From Funiculus sociatus GB2-C1 (GTDB lineage: Bacteria; Cyanobacteriota; Cyanobacteriia; Cyanobacteriales; FACHB-T130): DNA of 64,000 nucleotides. The notes beneath the pieces were generated by a model that worked only from the letters and a program-made list of their open reading frames with translations, was not told where the DNA came from and did no database searches. This document shows, piece after piece, positions 27,245 through 37,020 of this stretch. The first letter of the stretch is position 1, and the number at the start of each line of letters is the position of its first letter. A program made the translations under genes and the position numbers. The stretch lies in contig NZ_JAMPKJ010000004.1 in assembly GCF_039962115.1 (NCBI RefSeq), positions 1-64,000 on the forward strand, given 5' to 3'.

Positions 27245-28354
27245 ATGGTCGTTATCACTTTTGCTTTTCGCTACCAGCCAATTCGCAATTATAAAAACAA
27301 ATTGCTTCAGCCTACTCTCCTCTTTGTGTTGGGATTAGCGGTAACTCAAATTTCTGGCTGTGAATCTATTTTAGGTTATCGTATCGGTCAGAACGAGTCT
27401 GGAGCAACTATAGAACGGATAATTAATTCACCAATAGCCATATCGCTAAAATTTGATGCAGCCAATGAATTTTCACAAGGGCTGGGAGCGGTAAAAATAA
27501 ACGGCAAATGGGGATATATTGATAAAAGTGGCAACTTCGTAATCCAACCGCAATATGACCTGGCTGAGTCATTTTCGCAAGGGCTTGCAGCAGCAAGAAT
27601 GGGCAGAAAATGGGGATACATTGACAAAGGTGGCAACTTCGTAATCCAGCCGCAATTTGATGAAGCTAAGTTGTTTTCCCAAGGACTGGCAGCAGTAAAG
27701 ACAGGCGGTAAGTATGGCTATATCGACAAGACGGGGAAGGTCGTAATTCCACCGCAATTTGATGAAGCTAAGTCATTTTCCCAAGGACTGGCGGCGGTAG
27801 AAATAGGCAGCAAGTACGGCTATATCAACAAGAGTGGCAAGTTCGTAATCCCACTGAAATTTGATTCGGCTGAATCTTTTTCCGAAAAACTAGCACTTTT
27901 TAAAATTGGCGAAAAGTGGGGCTATATTGATCAGCAAGGGAAGGTCGTAATTCCAGCAGAATTTGATGAAGCTAAACCTTTTTCCGAAGGGTTAGCGGCG
28001 ATATCAATTGACAAAAAATGGGGCTATATCGATAAGACGGGAGACTTCGTGATTGCGCCCCAATTTCATTGGGCTGGTAGCATTTACACAGGACTAGCGG
28101 GGATAGCGATCGCAGATCAGATTGGCTATATCGACAAGGCGGGAAACATCGTGATTGCACCGCAATTTAATAACACTTATGACTTTTCTGAAGGGCTGGT
28201 ATCTGTAAAAAGGGGCAGCAAGTGGGGCTATGTTGATAAAACTGGAAAGTTTGTCATCCAGCCGCAATTTGATAGCGCTTTGCCTTTTTCTGAAGGGTTA
28301 GCGAAAGTAAAAATTGGCAACAAGTATGGCTATATTGCCAATCCCCTCAAGTAA
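27245..28354 (+). CDS. WG-repeat protein, probable lipoprotein
   Basis: 369 residues. A hydrophobic leader ends in ISGC (a plausible lipobox at about residue 39). The rest is about eight and a half WG beta repeats of 32-33 residues, each with the pattern KWGYIDKSGNFVIQPQFDEA-FSQGLAAVKIG. One copy (QIGYIDKAG) has lost the W/Y position. These repeats form extracytoplasmic or cell-surface folds of unknown function. The near-identical units suggest expansion by duplication. Monocistronic. Confidence 0.82.
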   Translation: MVVITFAFRYQPIRNYKNKLLQPTLLFVLGLAVTQISGCESILGYRIGQNESGATIERIINSPIAISLKFDAANEFSQGLGAVKINGKWGYIDKSGNFVIQPQYDLAESFSQGLAAARMGRKWGYIDKGGNFVIQPQFDEAKLFSQGLAAVKTGGKYGYIDKTGKVVIPPQFDEAKSFSQGLAAVEIGSKYGYINKSGKFVIPLKFDSAESFSEKLALFKIGEKWGYIDQQGKVVIPAEFDEAKPFSEGLAAISIDKKWGYIDKTGDFVIAPQFHWAGSIYTGLAGIAIADQIGYIDKAGNIVIAPQFNNTYDFSEGLVSVKRGSKWGYVDKTGKFVIQPQFDSALPFSEGLAKVKIGNKYGYIANPLK

Positions 28355-28441
28355 TACCCAGTAGATGCAGGAGAAAGTTCGCTGTTGCTTAGCGATCGCA
28401 ACCTAAGTTAATCCTCTCGAACTGAACTATCCCCTGAAAAC

Positions 28442-29083
28442 CTACAAAACCCCTTTGGAACTGGGAATCGTACCAGCACGACGGGGATCGATTTCCATAG
28501 CCATACGAAGACTACGCGCAAACGCCTTAAAGGTCGCTTCGATAATGTGGTGCGAATTAATCCCATCCAACTGTCGGATGTGCAGCGTCATCTGACTATG
28601 ATTCACCACCGCTACAAAAAATTCTCGCACCAGTTGAGTGTCATAAGTCCCGACTCGCTGGGTGGGAATTTGTAAGCCATAGCTGAGGTGAGGACGACCA
28701 GAAAAGTCTAACACCACCTGCACCAAAGCTTCATCTAAGGGGGCGAGGAAATTACCAAAGCGAACAATTCCCTTGCGATCGCTTAGTGCTTTCCCGAACG
28801 CCATCCCCAACGTAATCCCCACATCTTCGTTGGTGTGGTGGTCATCAATTTCTAAATCCCCTTTCGCGGCTACATCCAAATCAATCAGCCCGTGAGAGGC
28901 AATTTGATGTAGCATATGATCCAAAAAGGGAATGCCCGTATTGGCGTTGCAAGTCCCATTCCCGTCTAAGTTTACTGTCACCAAGACATCAGTTTCGCCG
29001 GTCTTACGTGCAACCGTAGCCGTGCGAGGTGATAAAAATTGTTCAAGGTGCGGAGTGGTGGAAACGCGATCGCTTGTCTGCAT
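28442..29083 (-). CDS. hisB: Imidazoleglycerol-phosphate dehydratase
   Basis: 213 residues. Histidine biosynthesis, sixth step. Manganese-binding His motifs are visible: [27 protein letters not shown], and [17 protein letters not shown]. It is the monofunctional HisB length. The other his genes are not nearby, as is usual in cyanobacteria. It ends a minus-strand pair downstream of fabI. Confidence 0.95.
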   Translation of the reverse strand: MQTSDRVSTTPHLEQFLSPRTATVARKTGETDVLVTVNLDGNGTCNANTGIPFLDHMLHQIASHGLIDLDVAAKGDLEIDDHHTNEDVGITLGMAFGKALSDRKGIVRFGNFLAPLDEALVQVVLDFSGRPHLSYGLQIPTQRVGTYDTQLVREFFVAVVNHSQMTLHIRQLDGINSHHIIEATFKAFARSLRMAMEIDPRRAGTIPSSKGVL

Positions 29084-29163
29084 AGCAGATGCTCACTAAC
29101 AAGAAACAAGTAAGTTTATTATTCTATGCTATCGAGCTAGGGAATGGGGTAAGTTAGATTCTT

Positions 29164-29181
29164 TCCCCAGTCCCCAATCCC
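29164..29181. repeat. Short CCCCAGT/CCCCAAT tandem heptamers
   Basis: CCCCAGTCCCCAATCCC lies between fabI and hisB, the type of short tandem heptamer repeat typical of cyanobacteria. A longer run of the same type is at 32692-32729. Confidence 0.5.
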
Positions 29182-29185
29182 TACA

Positions 29186-29962
29186 TCACATTCCCATAAT
29201 CTCGTACCCAGCATCTACATACAGCACCTGACCCGTAATCCCACTTGCCAAGTCGCTGCACAAGAAACTAGCAGCATTTCCCACTTCTGTCTGAGTCACA
29301 GTTCGCCGCAGTGGTGCTACTTCCTCAACATGATGGATCATATCCAGAATGCCACCCACCGCCGATGATGCTAAAGTGCGGATCGGCCCAGCTGAGATTG
29401 CATTCACGCGAATATTAGCAGGCCCCATCTCCGAGGCTAGATAACGCACGCTCATTTCCAAGCCAGACTTAGCAATGCCCATGACATTGTAATTGGGGAT
29501 CACCTTAACGCCGCCCAAATAAGTTAGGGTGACAATACTGCCGCCTTCTGTCATCAGCGGTTTCGCCGCCCCAGCCAGTTGAACTAACGAGTAGGTGCTA
29601 ATTTCCAAAGCTTGAGTGAAGCCAGCGCGGGTGGTGTTGCTAAAATCACCTGATAAATCGTCCTTGTTGGCAAAAGCAAGACAATGGATTAAAATATCTA
29701 GCCTGCCCCACTTATCGCGGATGGCATCAAATGTAGAACGAATTTGGTCATCATTCTGAACATCGCAAGGTAAAAACAAGCTGGGGTTGAGAGGTTCTAC
29801 CAATTCGGCGACTTTCTTCTCAAAGCGTCCTCGGTCGTCTGGTAGATAAGTGACTCCCAAATTTGCACCAGCTTTGTGTAACTGCTGGGCAATACCCCAA
29901 GCGATTGAGCGGTTGTTGGCAATGCCAGTAACTAGGGCATTTTTTCCTGATAAATCTAGCAT
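29186..29962 (-). CDS. fabI: Enoyl-[acyl-carrier-protein] reductase [NADH]
   Basis: 258 residues. A short-chain dehydrogenase fold with the FabI variant of the dinucleotide loop (GIANNRSIAWGIA) and the catalytic Tyr...Lys of NYNVMGIAKSGLE. It reduces enoyl-ACP in fatty acid elongation. The C-terminal GITGQVLYVDAGYEIMG is typical. It lies 100 bases upstream of hisB on the same strand, separated by a short tandem repeat. Confidence 0.95.
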   Translation of the reverse strand: MLDLSGKNALVTGIANNRSIAWGIAQQLHKAGANLGVTYLPDDRGRFEKKVAELVEPLNPSLFLPCDVQNDDQIRSTFDAIRDKWGRLDILIHCLAFANKDDLSGDFSNTTRAGFTQALEISTYSLVQLAGAAKPLMTEGGSIVTLTYLGGVKVIPNYNVMGIAKSGLEMSVRYLASEMGPANIRVNAISAGPIRTLASSAVGGILDMIHHVEEVAPLRRTVTQTEVGNAASFLCSDLASGITGQVLYVDAGYEIMGM

Positions 29963-30301
29963 GATGTCAATTTTGAAGGCAATATTAGAGAATATCCGAT
30001 TTAGGGCGGTAATTAAGATAGCTTGCGTCGGGATCGAAGCTTACCCAACATGACTCAAACTGCATCCCAGCTTATCAAACAGGTATTGTCAAGATATAGA
30101 CATTTTCCTTAACAGTCTGATTTGCGCCGTGGGGTTGAGGCAATTGGAAAAACTTGGAGGATAAAACAACTTTAAAATTATGTATCAAGCAGCACAAAAA
30201 ACTGCCTAAGAGTCAGTTTATCAGTGTCTAAAGTCAGAAATTTCTCACAGTCGGTTGTAATTCCCAGAAGAGTTTCTAGGGCAGCAATAAGGATAAAGGA
30301 A

Positions 30302-30973
30302 GTGGTAGTGACGCAAGATAGACCGTTAGCAGCTGTGTTCCGTCAAATCGGAGGTGGGGCGTTTCCGCCAGTGGTGGAAACCTTTGATCGGGGCAAAACT
30401 ATCTTTTTCCCCGGAGACCCGGCTGAACGGGTATATTTTTTGCTCAAAGGAGCTGTGAAGCTGTCTCGCGTGTACGAAGCTGGGGAAGAAATTACAGTAG
30501 CGCTGCTGCGAGAAAACAGCGTCTTTGGCGTACTGTCGTTGATTACCGGGAATCGGTCAGACAGATTTTATCACGCAGTAGCATTTACGCCTGTGGAGTT
30601 GCTTTCAGCACCAATTGAACAGGTGGAGCAAGCGCTCAAGGATAATCCAGAATTGTCGATGTTGATGCTGCGAGGGCTTTCATCGCGGATCTTGCAAACA
30701 GAGATGATGATTGAGACTTTGGCGCACCGGGATATGGGATCGCGATTGGTGAGTTTTTTGTTGATTCTCTGTCGCGATTTTGGCGTTCCAGGCCCCAATG
30801 GAATTACAGTTGATCTGAAACTTTCTCACCAAGCGATCGCAGAAGCAATTGGTTCCACAAGAGTGACAGTCACCCGGTTACTGGGAGATTTACGCTCCGA
30901 GAAAATGATTTCTATCAATAAGAAAAAAATTACCGTTCATAACCCGGTAGCTTTGAGCCAGCAGTTCACCTAA
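30302..30973 (+). CDS. ntcA: Global nitrogen regulator NtcA
   Basis: 223 residues from GTG 30302 (read as [10 protein letters not shown]), matching the canonical NtcA start and length; an AAGGA lies 8 bases upstream. A longer frame to 30224 would add 26 residues not seen in the family. The beta-roll ([35 protein letters not shown]) binds 2-oxoglutarate; the helix-turn-helix ([25 protein letters not shown]) reads GTA-N8-TAC. It activates nitrogen assimilation genes in cyanobacteria when 2-oxoglutarate is high. The sequence is close to the family consensus over its whole length. Confidence 0.96.
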   Translation: MVVTQDRPLAAVFRQIGGGAFPPVVETFDRGKTIFFPGDPAERVYFLLKGAVKLSRVYEAGEEITVALLRENSVFGVLSLITGNRSDRFYHAVAFTPVELLSAPIEQVEQALKDNPELSMLMLRGLSSRILQTEMMIETLAHRDMGSRLVSFLLILCRDFGVPGPNGITVDLKLSHQAIAEAIGSTRVTVTRLLGDLRSEKMISINKKKITVHNPVALSQQFT

Positions 30974-31081
30974 AACATCTTTTGCACTGTCAGCTTTTGT
31001 TAATCAATAGTTGAAGTACCAGCGTCTATCATAAAAAAGCCTTTATGCTTAAGCTTGAGAGGTGATAGCTAAAGCTGGAAA

Positions 31082-32692
31082 ATGACCACCAGTGCGCTGG
31101 TCTTAATTTTATCGATTTTGGTATTGGGTGGTGCGATCGCCACCTTGGGCGATCGCATTGGCACTCGCGTGGGAAAAGCGCGGCTGAGTCTTTTCAATCT
31201 GCGTCCCAAGAAAACTGCGGTCTTAGTTACAATTCTTACAGGTTTGATGATTTCCGCCTCAACCCTGACGATCCTATTTGCCACCAGCAAGCCGTTACGC
31301 ACAGGCGTGTTTCAAGTTGATGAAATTCAGCGAAAACTCAGAACCGCTCGTCGGGAACTTGAGCAAACTGTAGCCCAGAAACAACAAACTGAAAGTGAAC
31401 TCTCCAAAGTTGCAGCCCAGAAACAACAAACTGAAAACGAACTCTCACTAGCCCGCACCGAGCAGCAAGCCGCCCAGAAGCGTCTGGATGCCATTAATAA
31501 GTCTCTGGCGGCATCACTAGCCAGACAAGCCCAGACAGAGGCACAACTGAGCAAGACAGAGCGCGAACTTAAAAGCGTTGCGGCTAGCTTTGAGAAAACC
31601 CAGCAACAGCTGGAAAATGTTTCTGGGCAAGCGGTAAATCTACGTTCTGAAATTCAACAACTCCAAGGGGAACGTCAGGAACTAATCAAGGAGCGCGATC
31701 GCGTAAAGGCTCAAATTACCCAACTCAAGGGCCAAGTTACTCAACGCGATCGCGAAATCGCCAAGCTTGACCAAGCGATCACAGAACGCGACCGAGAAAT
31801 TGGTAGTCGCGACCAAGCCTTGGCGGAACTTGATCAAAAAATTTCCAACCTGAGAAACAGCATTGCCCAACGCGATAAAGAAATCGCCAAGCGAGACACA
31901 GCCCTCGCCCAACTTGATGAGGAAATTTCCGCACGAGACCAAGTAATTACCCAGCGCGAAACTCGCCTCAAGGAAATAGAGAAACAACAAGCTGCCCTAG
32001 AGCAGGAAGTAGCAGACCTGGAACAGTATTACCAATCCTATCAAGCGTTGCGTCAAGGTAACGTCGCTCTCCAACGCGGTCAAGTTCTGGCTTTTGGTGT
32101 CTTCCGCATTGTCGATCCCGCCGCCGCGCGTCAGGTTATAGATCAGCTTTTACGAGAAGCAAATCGCACAGCAATGAAAGCTACGCGACCTGGTAACAAC
32201 AATAACAACAAGATGGTGAATGAGCGCGTAGTGCAAATTACCCAAGCGCAGGTAGACCAATTGCTTAACCAAATTAAAGATGGTCGTCCCTACCTGGTGC
32301 GAATTTTCTCAGCTGGCAACTACGTCCAAGGGGAAAAGGACGTACAAGTCTTTGCAGACGCGACAGTGAATAAAATCGTGTTTAGTGATGGTGATATCAT
32401 CGCAGCAACATCTGCCGACCCTTCAACTATGAATGACCAACAAATCCGGCAACGGATCGATTTGCTCCTGGGAGCATCTCAGTTCCGGGCCAATCGAGCT
32501 GGAATTTTGAACGATACAATTCAGGTAGGCGACGGTCGAATTACCAGCCTGATTCGCTTTATTGAAAAGCTGAAAAAGTTCAAGCAGCCTATCGATATCA
32601 AGGCGGTAGTGGCAGAAGATACATACCTCGTAGGGCCGCTGAAACTGAATTTAGTAGTCGTGCGGAATGGAGAGGTAGTTTTTAGTATGTAA
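31082..32692 (+). CDS. DUF3084 membrane/coiled-coil protein
   Basis: 536 residues. Two N-terminal hydrophobic helices (residues 3-22, 42-62) flank LGDRIGTRVGKARLSLFNLRPKKTA, then a very long coiled coil (about 75-325) built from repeated blocks such as QRDREIAKLDQAITERDREI. The C-terminal globular part (about 335-535) is the cyanobacterial DUF3084 domain. Function unknown; a membrane-tethered scaffold is suggested by the layout. It is followed closely by the YqgF-like gene across a tandem repeat. Confidence 0.82.
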   Translation: MTTSALVLILSILVLGGAIATLGDRIGTRVGKARLSLFNLRPKKTAVLVTILTGLMISASTLTILFATSKPLRTGVFQVDEIQRKLRTARRELEQTVAQKQQTESELSKVAAQKQQTENELSLARTEQQAAQKRLDAINKSLAASLARQAQTEAQLSKTERELKSVAASFEKTQQQLENVSGQAVNLRSEIQQLQGERQELIKERDRVKAQITQLKGQVTQRDREIAKLDQAITERDREIGSRDQALAELDQKISNLRNSIAQRDKEIAKRDTALAQLDEEISARDQVITQRETRLKEIEKQQAALEQEVADLEQYYQSYQALRQGNVALQRGQVLAFGVFRIVDPAAARQVIDQLLREANRTAMKATRPGNNNNNKMVNERVVQITQAQVDQLLNQIKDGRPYLVRIFSAGNYVQGEKDVQVFADATVNKIVFSDGDIIAATSADPSTMNDQQIRQRIDLLLGASQFRANRAGILNDTIQVGDGRITSLIRFIEKLKKFKQPIDIKAVVAEDTYLVGPLKLNLVVVRNGEVVFSM

Positions 32693-32729
32693 TCCCCAAT
32701 TCCCAATCCCCAATCCCCAATTCCCAATT
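32692..32729. repeat. CCCCAAT-type short tandem repeat
   Basis: About five imperfect heptamers of CCCCAAT and TCCCAAT fill the gap between the DUF3084 stop and the ATG at 32733, where a ribosome binding site would be expected. Confidence 0.7.
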
Positions 32730-32732
32730 AAA

Positions 32733-33140
32733 ATGATTTTAGGTTTCGATCCGGGGCGCGATAAGTGTGGTGTAGCCGTGATGGGACTTGACCTGACACT
32801 GCATTATCATCAGGTGGTGCCAGCACCAGAAGCGATCGCAATCATTAAAAACTTGTGCGAACAATTCGCGATCGCTACTCTGGTAATGGGCGATCAAACT
32901 ACAGCCAAAACCTGGAAAAAGAAACTTCAGACAGAATTACCCGCATCGTTGCCGATAGTCATGGTAGATGAGCGCTACAGCACTCTAGAAGCACGCGATC
33001 GCTACTGGGAAATGTATCCCCCAAAAGGTCTTTCTAGCCTCATCCCCAAAGGATTGCGCGAACCACCCCGACCAATTGATGATATTGTCGCCATCCTCCT
33101 CATCGAAAGATACCTAAAGACACAAACAACTAACAACTAA
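32733..33140 (+). CDS. YqgF/RuvX-like RNase H-fold protein
   Basis: 135 residues. It begins with the YqgF signature ILGFDPGRDKCGVAVMG (first acidic residue of an RNase H fold), followed by TLVMGDQT, VMVDERYSTLEARD and DDIVAILLIERYL (other acidic residues). Relatives process 16S rRNA 5' ends or were proposed as Holliday junction resolvases. The typical cyanobacterial version is annotated only as resolvase; true YqgF may be a different gene, so no symbol is given. No Shine-Dalgarno is visible because a tandem repeat occupies its place. Confidence 0.75.
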   Translation: MILGFDPGRDKCGVAVMGLDLTLHYHQVVPAPEAIAIIKNLCEQFAIATLVMGDQTTAKTWKKKLQTELPASLPIVMVDERYSTLEARDRYWEMYPPKGLSSLIPKGLREPPRPIDDIVAILLIERYLKTQTTNN

Positions 33141-33195
33141 GCACTACGGCTGGGAATGGGGAATTGGTAATCATCAACGGACAACGGACAACTGA

Positions 33196-33459
33196 CTAAA
33201 GTTCTGCCCTGATAGTAAAGGCATAGTCTCCCCCAGGCTCCAACTGATAATCCTTCTGCTCTAAAAACCGCCCCAAGGGTTCCAGAATCAAGGCGCGTCC
33301 CAAAGAAGGTGAGACCGACAACTCCCCTTGTCGGAAACACCAATGGAACTGCCACTCATACTCCGCCGCTGTAACTTCCCCTTTCAGAAAGCCCTGTTGC
33401 CAGGACAATTGGGTAATTCGGACGTAGGCAGTGGTTTGAGGTAAACGTTTAGAACTCAC
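33196..33459 (-). CDS. DUF3146-family protein
   Basis: 87 residues. TTAYVRITQLSWQQGFLKGEVTAAEYEWQFHWCFRQG and LGRALILEPLGRFLEQKDYQLEPGGDYAFTIRAEL match the small cyanobacterial DUF3146 family, function unknown. Predicted beta-rich and cytoplasmic. It converges with the YqgF-like gene. Confidence 0.72.
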   Translation of the reverse strand: MSSKRLPQTTAYVRITQLSWQQGFLKGEVTAAEYEWQFHWCFRQGELSVSPSLGRALILEPLGRFLEQKDYQLEPGGDYAFTIRAEL

Positions 33460-33666
33460 AATCGCTCAGCTGATTCAAATGCCAAAATTTCAGCAACAAT
33501 ACTAAACTTATGGCTACGCACGTGTAGATAACATCATTCTCACAGCTGACTTGCATTTGCCAAAACTCAAAAGCAAATACGCCCCTAGACATGGAAAGTG
33601 CCAGACTCGACGGGCAGTGACTAGGATGAAAGAAGAGTAACTCCAGGCAAGACAGTAGGTGCAATT

Positions 33667-35145
33667 TTGACTCGTTCAACATCTGACGCAACCCCAAATT
33701 CCAACCAGTCACCTTCACCACAATTGAACTACAGCGCTTTGGATCAAGAATTAGACAGCGCCATTTTCAGCTTTGATGATATCCAGGCAGAACTGAACTA
33801 CAAAAAGGCGCAAAACGCCCTGCGAGACTTGGTAGGCAATTTGGATCTTACTCCCCAAGAACGGGCAGGACTGGAGTCCGAAATTGAGGACTTGGCAACG
33901 ATGCTGGACAAGTTAGATCGGTCACTCGTCCAAATTGCCGCCTTTGGCATGGTGGGAAGGGGCAAATCTTCCGTACTCAATGCTTTATTGGGTAAGAACG
34001 TGTTTGAAACCGGGCCGCTTCATGGTGTCACCCGCACCCATCAAGATGCTAGCTGGCAACTGGAAAATGAGCCTGAAGCACAAAGTAATGCCGAAGTTTT
34101 GCGAGTTACGCTGCCAAGTCTGGGCAATTCCCAGATTCAGCTGATTGACACTCCGGGGATTGACGAAGTAGACGGAGAAACCCGCGAAACCTTAGCGCGA
34201 CAAGTTGCCCGACAGGCAGATTTGCTGCTATTTATCATTTCCGGCGACATGACTAAGGTGGAATTTGAGGCGCTGTCGCAACTGCGGGAAGTTGGTAAAC
34301 CGATGTTGCTGGTTTTTAACAAAATTGACCAGTATCCGGATGCCGACCGGATAGCAATTTACCACAAAATTCGGGATGAGCGGGTGCGAGAATTGCTATC
34401 ACCGGATGAAATTGTCATGGTGGCGGCGTCGCCTCTGGTGGCGCAAGCTGTGCGCCGTCCTGACGGAACTAGAACCGTGCAGCGACAGCCGGGAACGCCA
34501 CAAGTTATGGATTTGAAGCTGAAAATCCTCGAAATTTTGCACCGGGAAGGTAAATCGCTGGTAGCTCTTAATACTATGTTGTATGCCGATGATGTGAATG
34601 AGCAGCTGGTGCAGCGTAAGATGCAAATTCGAGATGATTGTGCCAATCAGATTATCTGGAAATCGGTGATGGCGAAGGCAATAGCGATCGCTCTCAACCC
34701 ACTAACGGTAGTTGACCTCCTCTCTGGTGCAATCATTGATGTGGCAATGATTCTCACTCTATCCAAACTCTACGGTATTCCCATGACTCAAACTGGTGCT
34801 GTGGGATTGCTGCAAAAAATTGCCCTGACTATGGGCGGGATTAGTGCCAGCGAATTGCTGGCCAACCTCGGACTCAGTTCACTCAAAAGTTTGTTGGGTA
34901 TCTCTGCACCTATGACCGGAGGCGCATCTTTAGCTCCCTATCTCTCAGTGGCGTTAACTCAAGCTGGTGTCGCTGGTGTCTCTTGTTATGGCATCGGACA
35001 AGTTACTAAAACTTACCTCCTCAATGGTGCTTCCTGGGGGCCAGATGGCCCGAAAGCCGTTGTGACTCGCATTCTCACTTCCCTGGATGAAACTTCAATT
35101 TTGAATCGGATTAAGCATGAGTTGAGCGCCAAGTTATTTAGTTGA
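33667..35145 (+). CDS. Dynamin/Era-like GTPase with DUF697-type membrane domain
   Basis: 492 residues from TTG 33667. After a low-complexity start and coiled coil, the G domain shows G1 GMVGRGKS (residues 94-101), G3 DTPGID (about 160), and G4 NKID (about 217). G2 is probably in GVTRT. The C-terminal part (about 320-480) has hydrophobic helices of the DUF697/YcjF type that sit in the membrane. Related cyanobacterial proteins are annotated only as GTP-binding; a role at the thylakoid or envelope membrane is a guess. Confidence 0.82.
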   Translation: MTRSTSDATPNSNQSPSPQLNYSALDQELDSAIFSFDDIQAELNYKKAQNALRDLVGNLDLTPQERAGLESEIEDLATMLDKLDRSLVQIAAFGMVGRGKSSVLNALLGKNVFETGPLHGVTRTHQDASWQLENEPEAQSNAEVLRVTLPSLGNSQIQLIDTPGIDEVDGETRETLARQVARQADLLLFIISGDMTKVEFEALSQLREVGKPMLLVFNKIDQYPDADRIAIYHKIRDERVRELLSPDEIVMVAASPLVAQAVRRPDGTRTVQRQPGTPQVMDLKLKILEILHREGKSLVALNTMLYADDVNEQLVQRKMQIRDDCANQIIWKSVMAKAIAIALNPLTVVDLLSGAIIDVAMILTLSKLYGIPMTQTGAVGLLQKIALTMGGISASELLANLGLSSLKSLLGISAPMTGGASLAPYLSVALTQAGVAGVSCYGIGQVTKTYLLNGASWGPDGPKAVVTRILTSLDETSILNRIKHELSAKLFS

Positions 35146-35293
35146 ACGCGATCGCTTGTCTTTCTTTTATTATTTAAAGCTCATCTAATTCAACTTTTAA
35201 TCCATCGATCAAAGCAACTGATCGATAGCTCCGCTTCGCTCAAATATACTTATAATTAAACGCTTTGACAGTGTAATGTTGATTTTGGTTGGC

Positions 35294-35322
35294 GGTAGGG
35301 CATGGCAATGCCATGCCCTACC
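35294..35322. repeat. Near-perfect dispersed palindrome
   Basis: GGTAGGGCATGGCA and TGCCATGCCCTACC pair over 14 bp with a single central base. It belongs to the same family as 22720-22746 and sits between the GTPase and the convergent amylase gene. Confidence 0.75.
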
Positions 35323-35425
35323 AAATATCGCAATTTTCGAGATTTTCTAAGGGTTGTATGACACCCTGCTCTTCGTTCACAAAGAGGGAGTTAGGGGGTT
35401 AGGTTAGAAAGCGATCGCTTCCTCC

Positions 35426-36880
35426 TCAACCAAGTATGCAGCCACTACGCGACGGCAAATTCAACTGTAGTTTGGATTCTCCCTCAACGCTCCAAGACAC
35501 CTCAGCTGTGCCATACAATAACTTACTAGGTTTGGATTTTAATGCCGCCTCAACCCTTACGTGTTCTGCGGGTGCAGTACCAACGTTAACAGCAACAATT
35601 ATCTCCTCATCTCCCAAAGTCCGAACAAAGACATAAACTGTCCCTTCTGCAAACAGAACTTTGTAATCACCTGTACGCAAGGCAGGGTATTGGTGACGCA
35701 GGGCGATTAATTGCTTGTGATAATCTAAAACATCACGCTCCCAGTGGGCTTCCATTGGGAACCCTCGGCGCGAGTCCGGATCGAGTTTTCCTGGTAATCC
35801 CACTTCATCGCCATAGTAGATGCTGGGCGCACCGGGATAAGTCAATAGCAGCAATGTTGCTAGTTGAACACTCTCCTTGTCGCCGCCAGCAATGGAAAGC
35901 AGCCGTGCAGTATCGTGACTAGCTAGCAAATTCAACTGAGTCAGTTGAATATCCCAGGGGTAAAAATCCAACAATTGCTGGATTTTTTCGGCATACTCTT
36001 GTGCAAAGAGGGGCGGGTAGGGATGGTAGGAACGATCTTTCACTTGTTCAATGTCTACGCGATCGCCTGCGGCAAAAGCAATAGTCGGCGCAGCAAAGAG
36101 ATAGTTCATCACCCCGTCAAACTGAGTCCCATCCAGCCACTCGCGAGAATCTCCCCAGACTTCCCCCACGATATAAGCTTCTGGGTTGAGGGCTTTCACG
36201 CGATCGCGAAATTCCTGCCAAAATCCTTGAGCCTTAATCTCAAACGGCACATCCAAGCGCCAGCCATCAATGCCGAATTTAATCCAATATTCGGCAATCT
36301 CCATAATATATTCCCGCACTTCAGGATTTTCATGGTTGAATACTGGCAGCGCCCGATTTCCATCCCAACCCTCATAATTCGCCGGAAAATTGCCGTCATA
36401 CGCCGATAAAGGCCAGCCTTCAATCTTGAACCAATCCACCCAAGGCGAATGGGGGCCATTTTCCAGAACATCGTGGAAAAAGAAAAATCCGCGACTAGAG
36501 TGATTAAACACCCCATCCAGCACAACTTTAATATTGCGTTCGTGGGCAGCTTCCAGCAACTCCCGAAAAGCGCCATTCCCCCCCAACATCGGATCGACCT
36601 GATAATAGTCGTGAGTGTGATAGCGGTGATTACTAGCCGATTGAAAAATGGGGGTAAAATAAACTGCATTAATCCCCAAATCCTGCAAGTAATCCAGCTG
36701 TTCCATCACGCCCCACAAATCCCCGCCCTTATACCCTTGAAGCGTCGGCACCTCGTGCCAATCTTCCCACCGGGTATCCTTCAAAAGCCGCTTGTGAGGA
36801 TGCTTAGTTTTAGCAAAGCGATCCGGAAAAATCTGATAAAAAACCGCGTGCTTAACCCAATCCGGCGTCTGTATCTGCAT
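35426..36880 (-). CDS. GH13 alpha-amylase / neopullulanase-type glycosidase
   Basis: From ATG 36880 (MQIQTPDWVKHAVFYQIFP), supported by GAGGGAG just upstream, 484 residues. The GH13 catalytic barrel shows DGVFNH (region I), GWRLDVP (nucleophile Asp), VGEVWGD (acid/base Glu) and LLASHDTARLL (transition-state Asp). It hydrolyses alpha-1,4 or alpha-1,6 glucans or cyclodextrins; the neopullulanase/cyclomaltodextrinase group fits best by length and VFYQIFPDRF. No signal peptide, so cytoplasmic glycogen breakdown is likely. Confidence 0.88.
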   Translation of the reverse strand: MQIQTPDWVKHAVFYQIFPDRFAKTKHPHKRLLKDTRWEDWHEVPTLQGYKGGDLWGVMEQLDYLQDLGINAVYFTPIFQSASNHRYHTHDYYQVDPMLGGNGAFRELLEAAHERNIKVVLDGVFNHSSRGFFFFHDVLENGPHSPWVDWFKIEGWPLSAYDGNFPANYEGWDGNRALPVFNHENPEVREYIMEIAEYWIKFGIDGWRLDVPFEIKAQGFWQEFRDRVKALNPEAYIVGEVWGDSREWLDGTQFDGVMNYLFAAPTIAFAAGDRVDIEQVKDRSYHPYPPLFAQEYAEKIQQLLDFYPWDIQLTQLNLLASHDTARLLSIAGGDKESVQLATLLLLTYPGAPSIYYGDEVGLPGKLDPDSRRGFPMEAHWERDVLDYHKQLIALRHQYPALRTGDYKVLFAEGTVYVFVRTLGDEEIIVAVNVGTAPAEHVRVEAALKSKPSKLLYGTAEVSWSVEGESKLQLNLPSRSGCILG

Positions 36881-37020
36881 AAATAACTCCCTCTCCACAA
36901 CCAACAGGGTACAGATGCAGGCAGCTTTCTGGTTCTATCCTCTGGGTGAAAGTAACAAATTATTTAGCATATTTTTCTGCTTTAAGTTTTTGTGCTTTAG
37001 GACACTACATTTTTCTCCGA

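Noticed and set aside
30060-30301. NtcA autoregulatory site GTA-N8-TAC upstream of ntcA
   Set aside because: Only a partial match (GTATTGTCAAGATA) is seen; the second half is not TAC.
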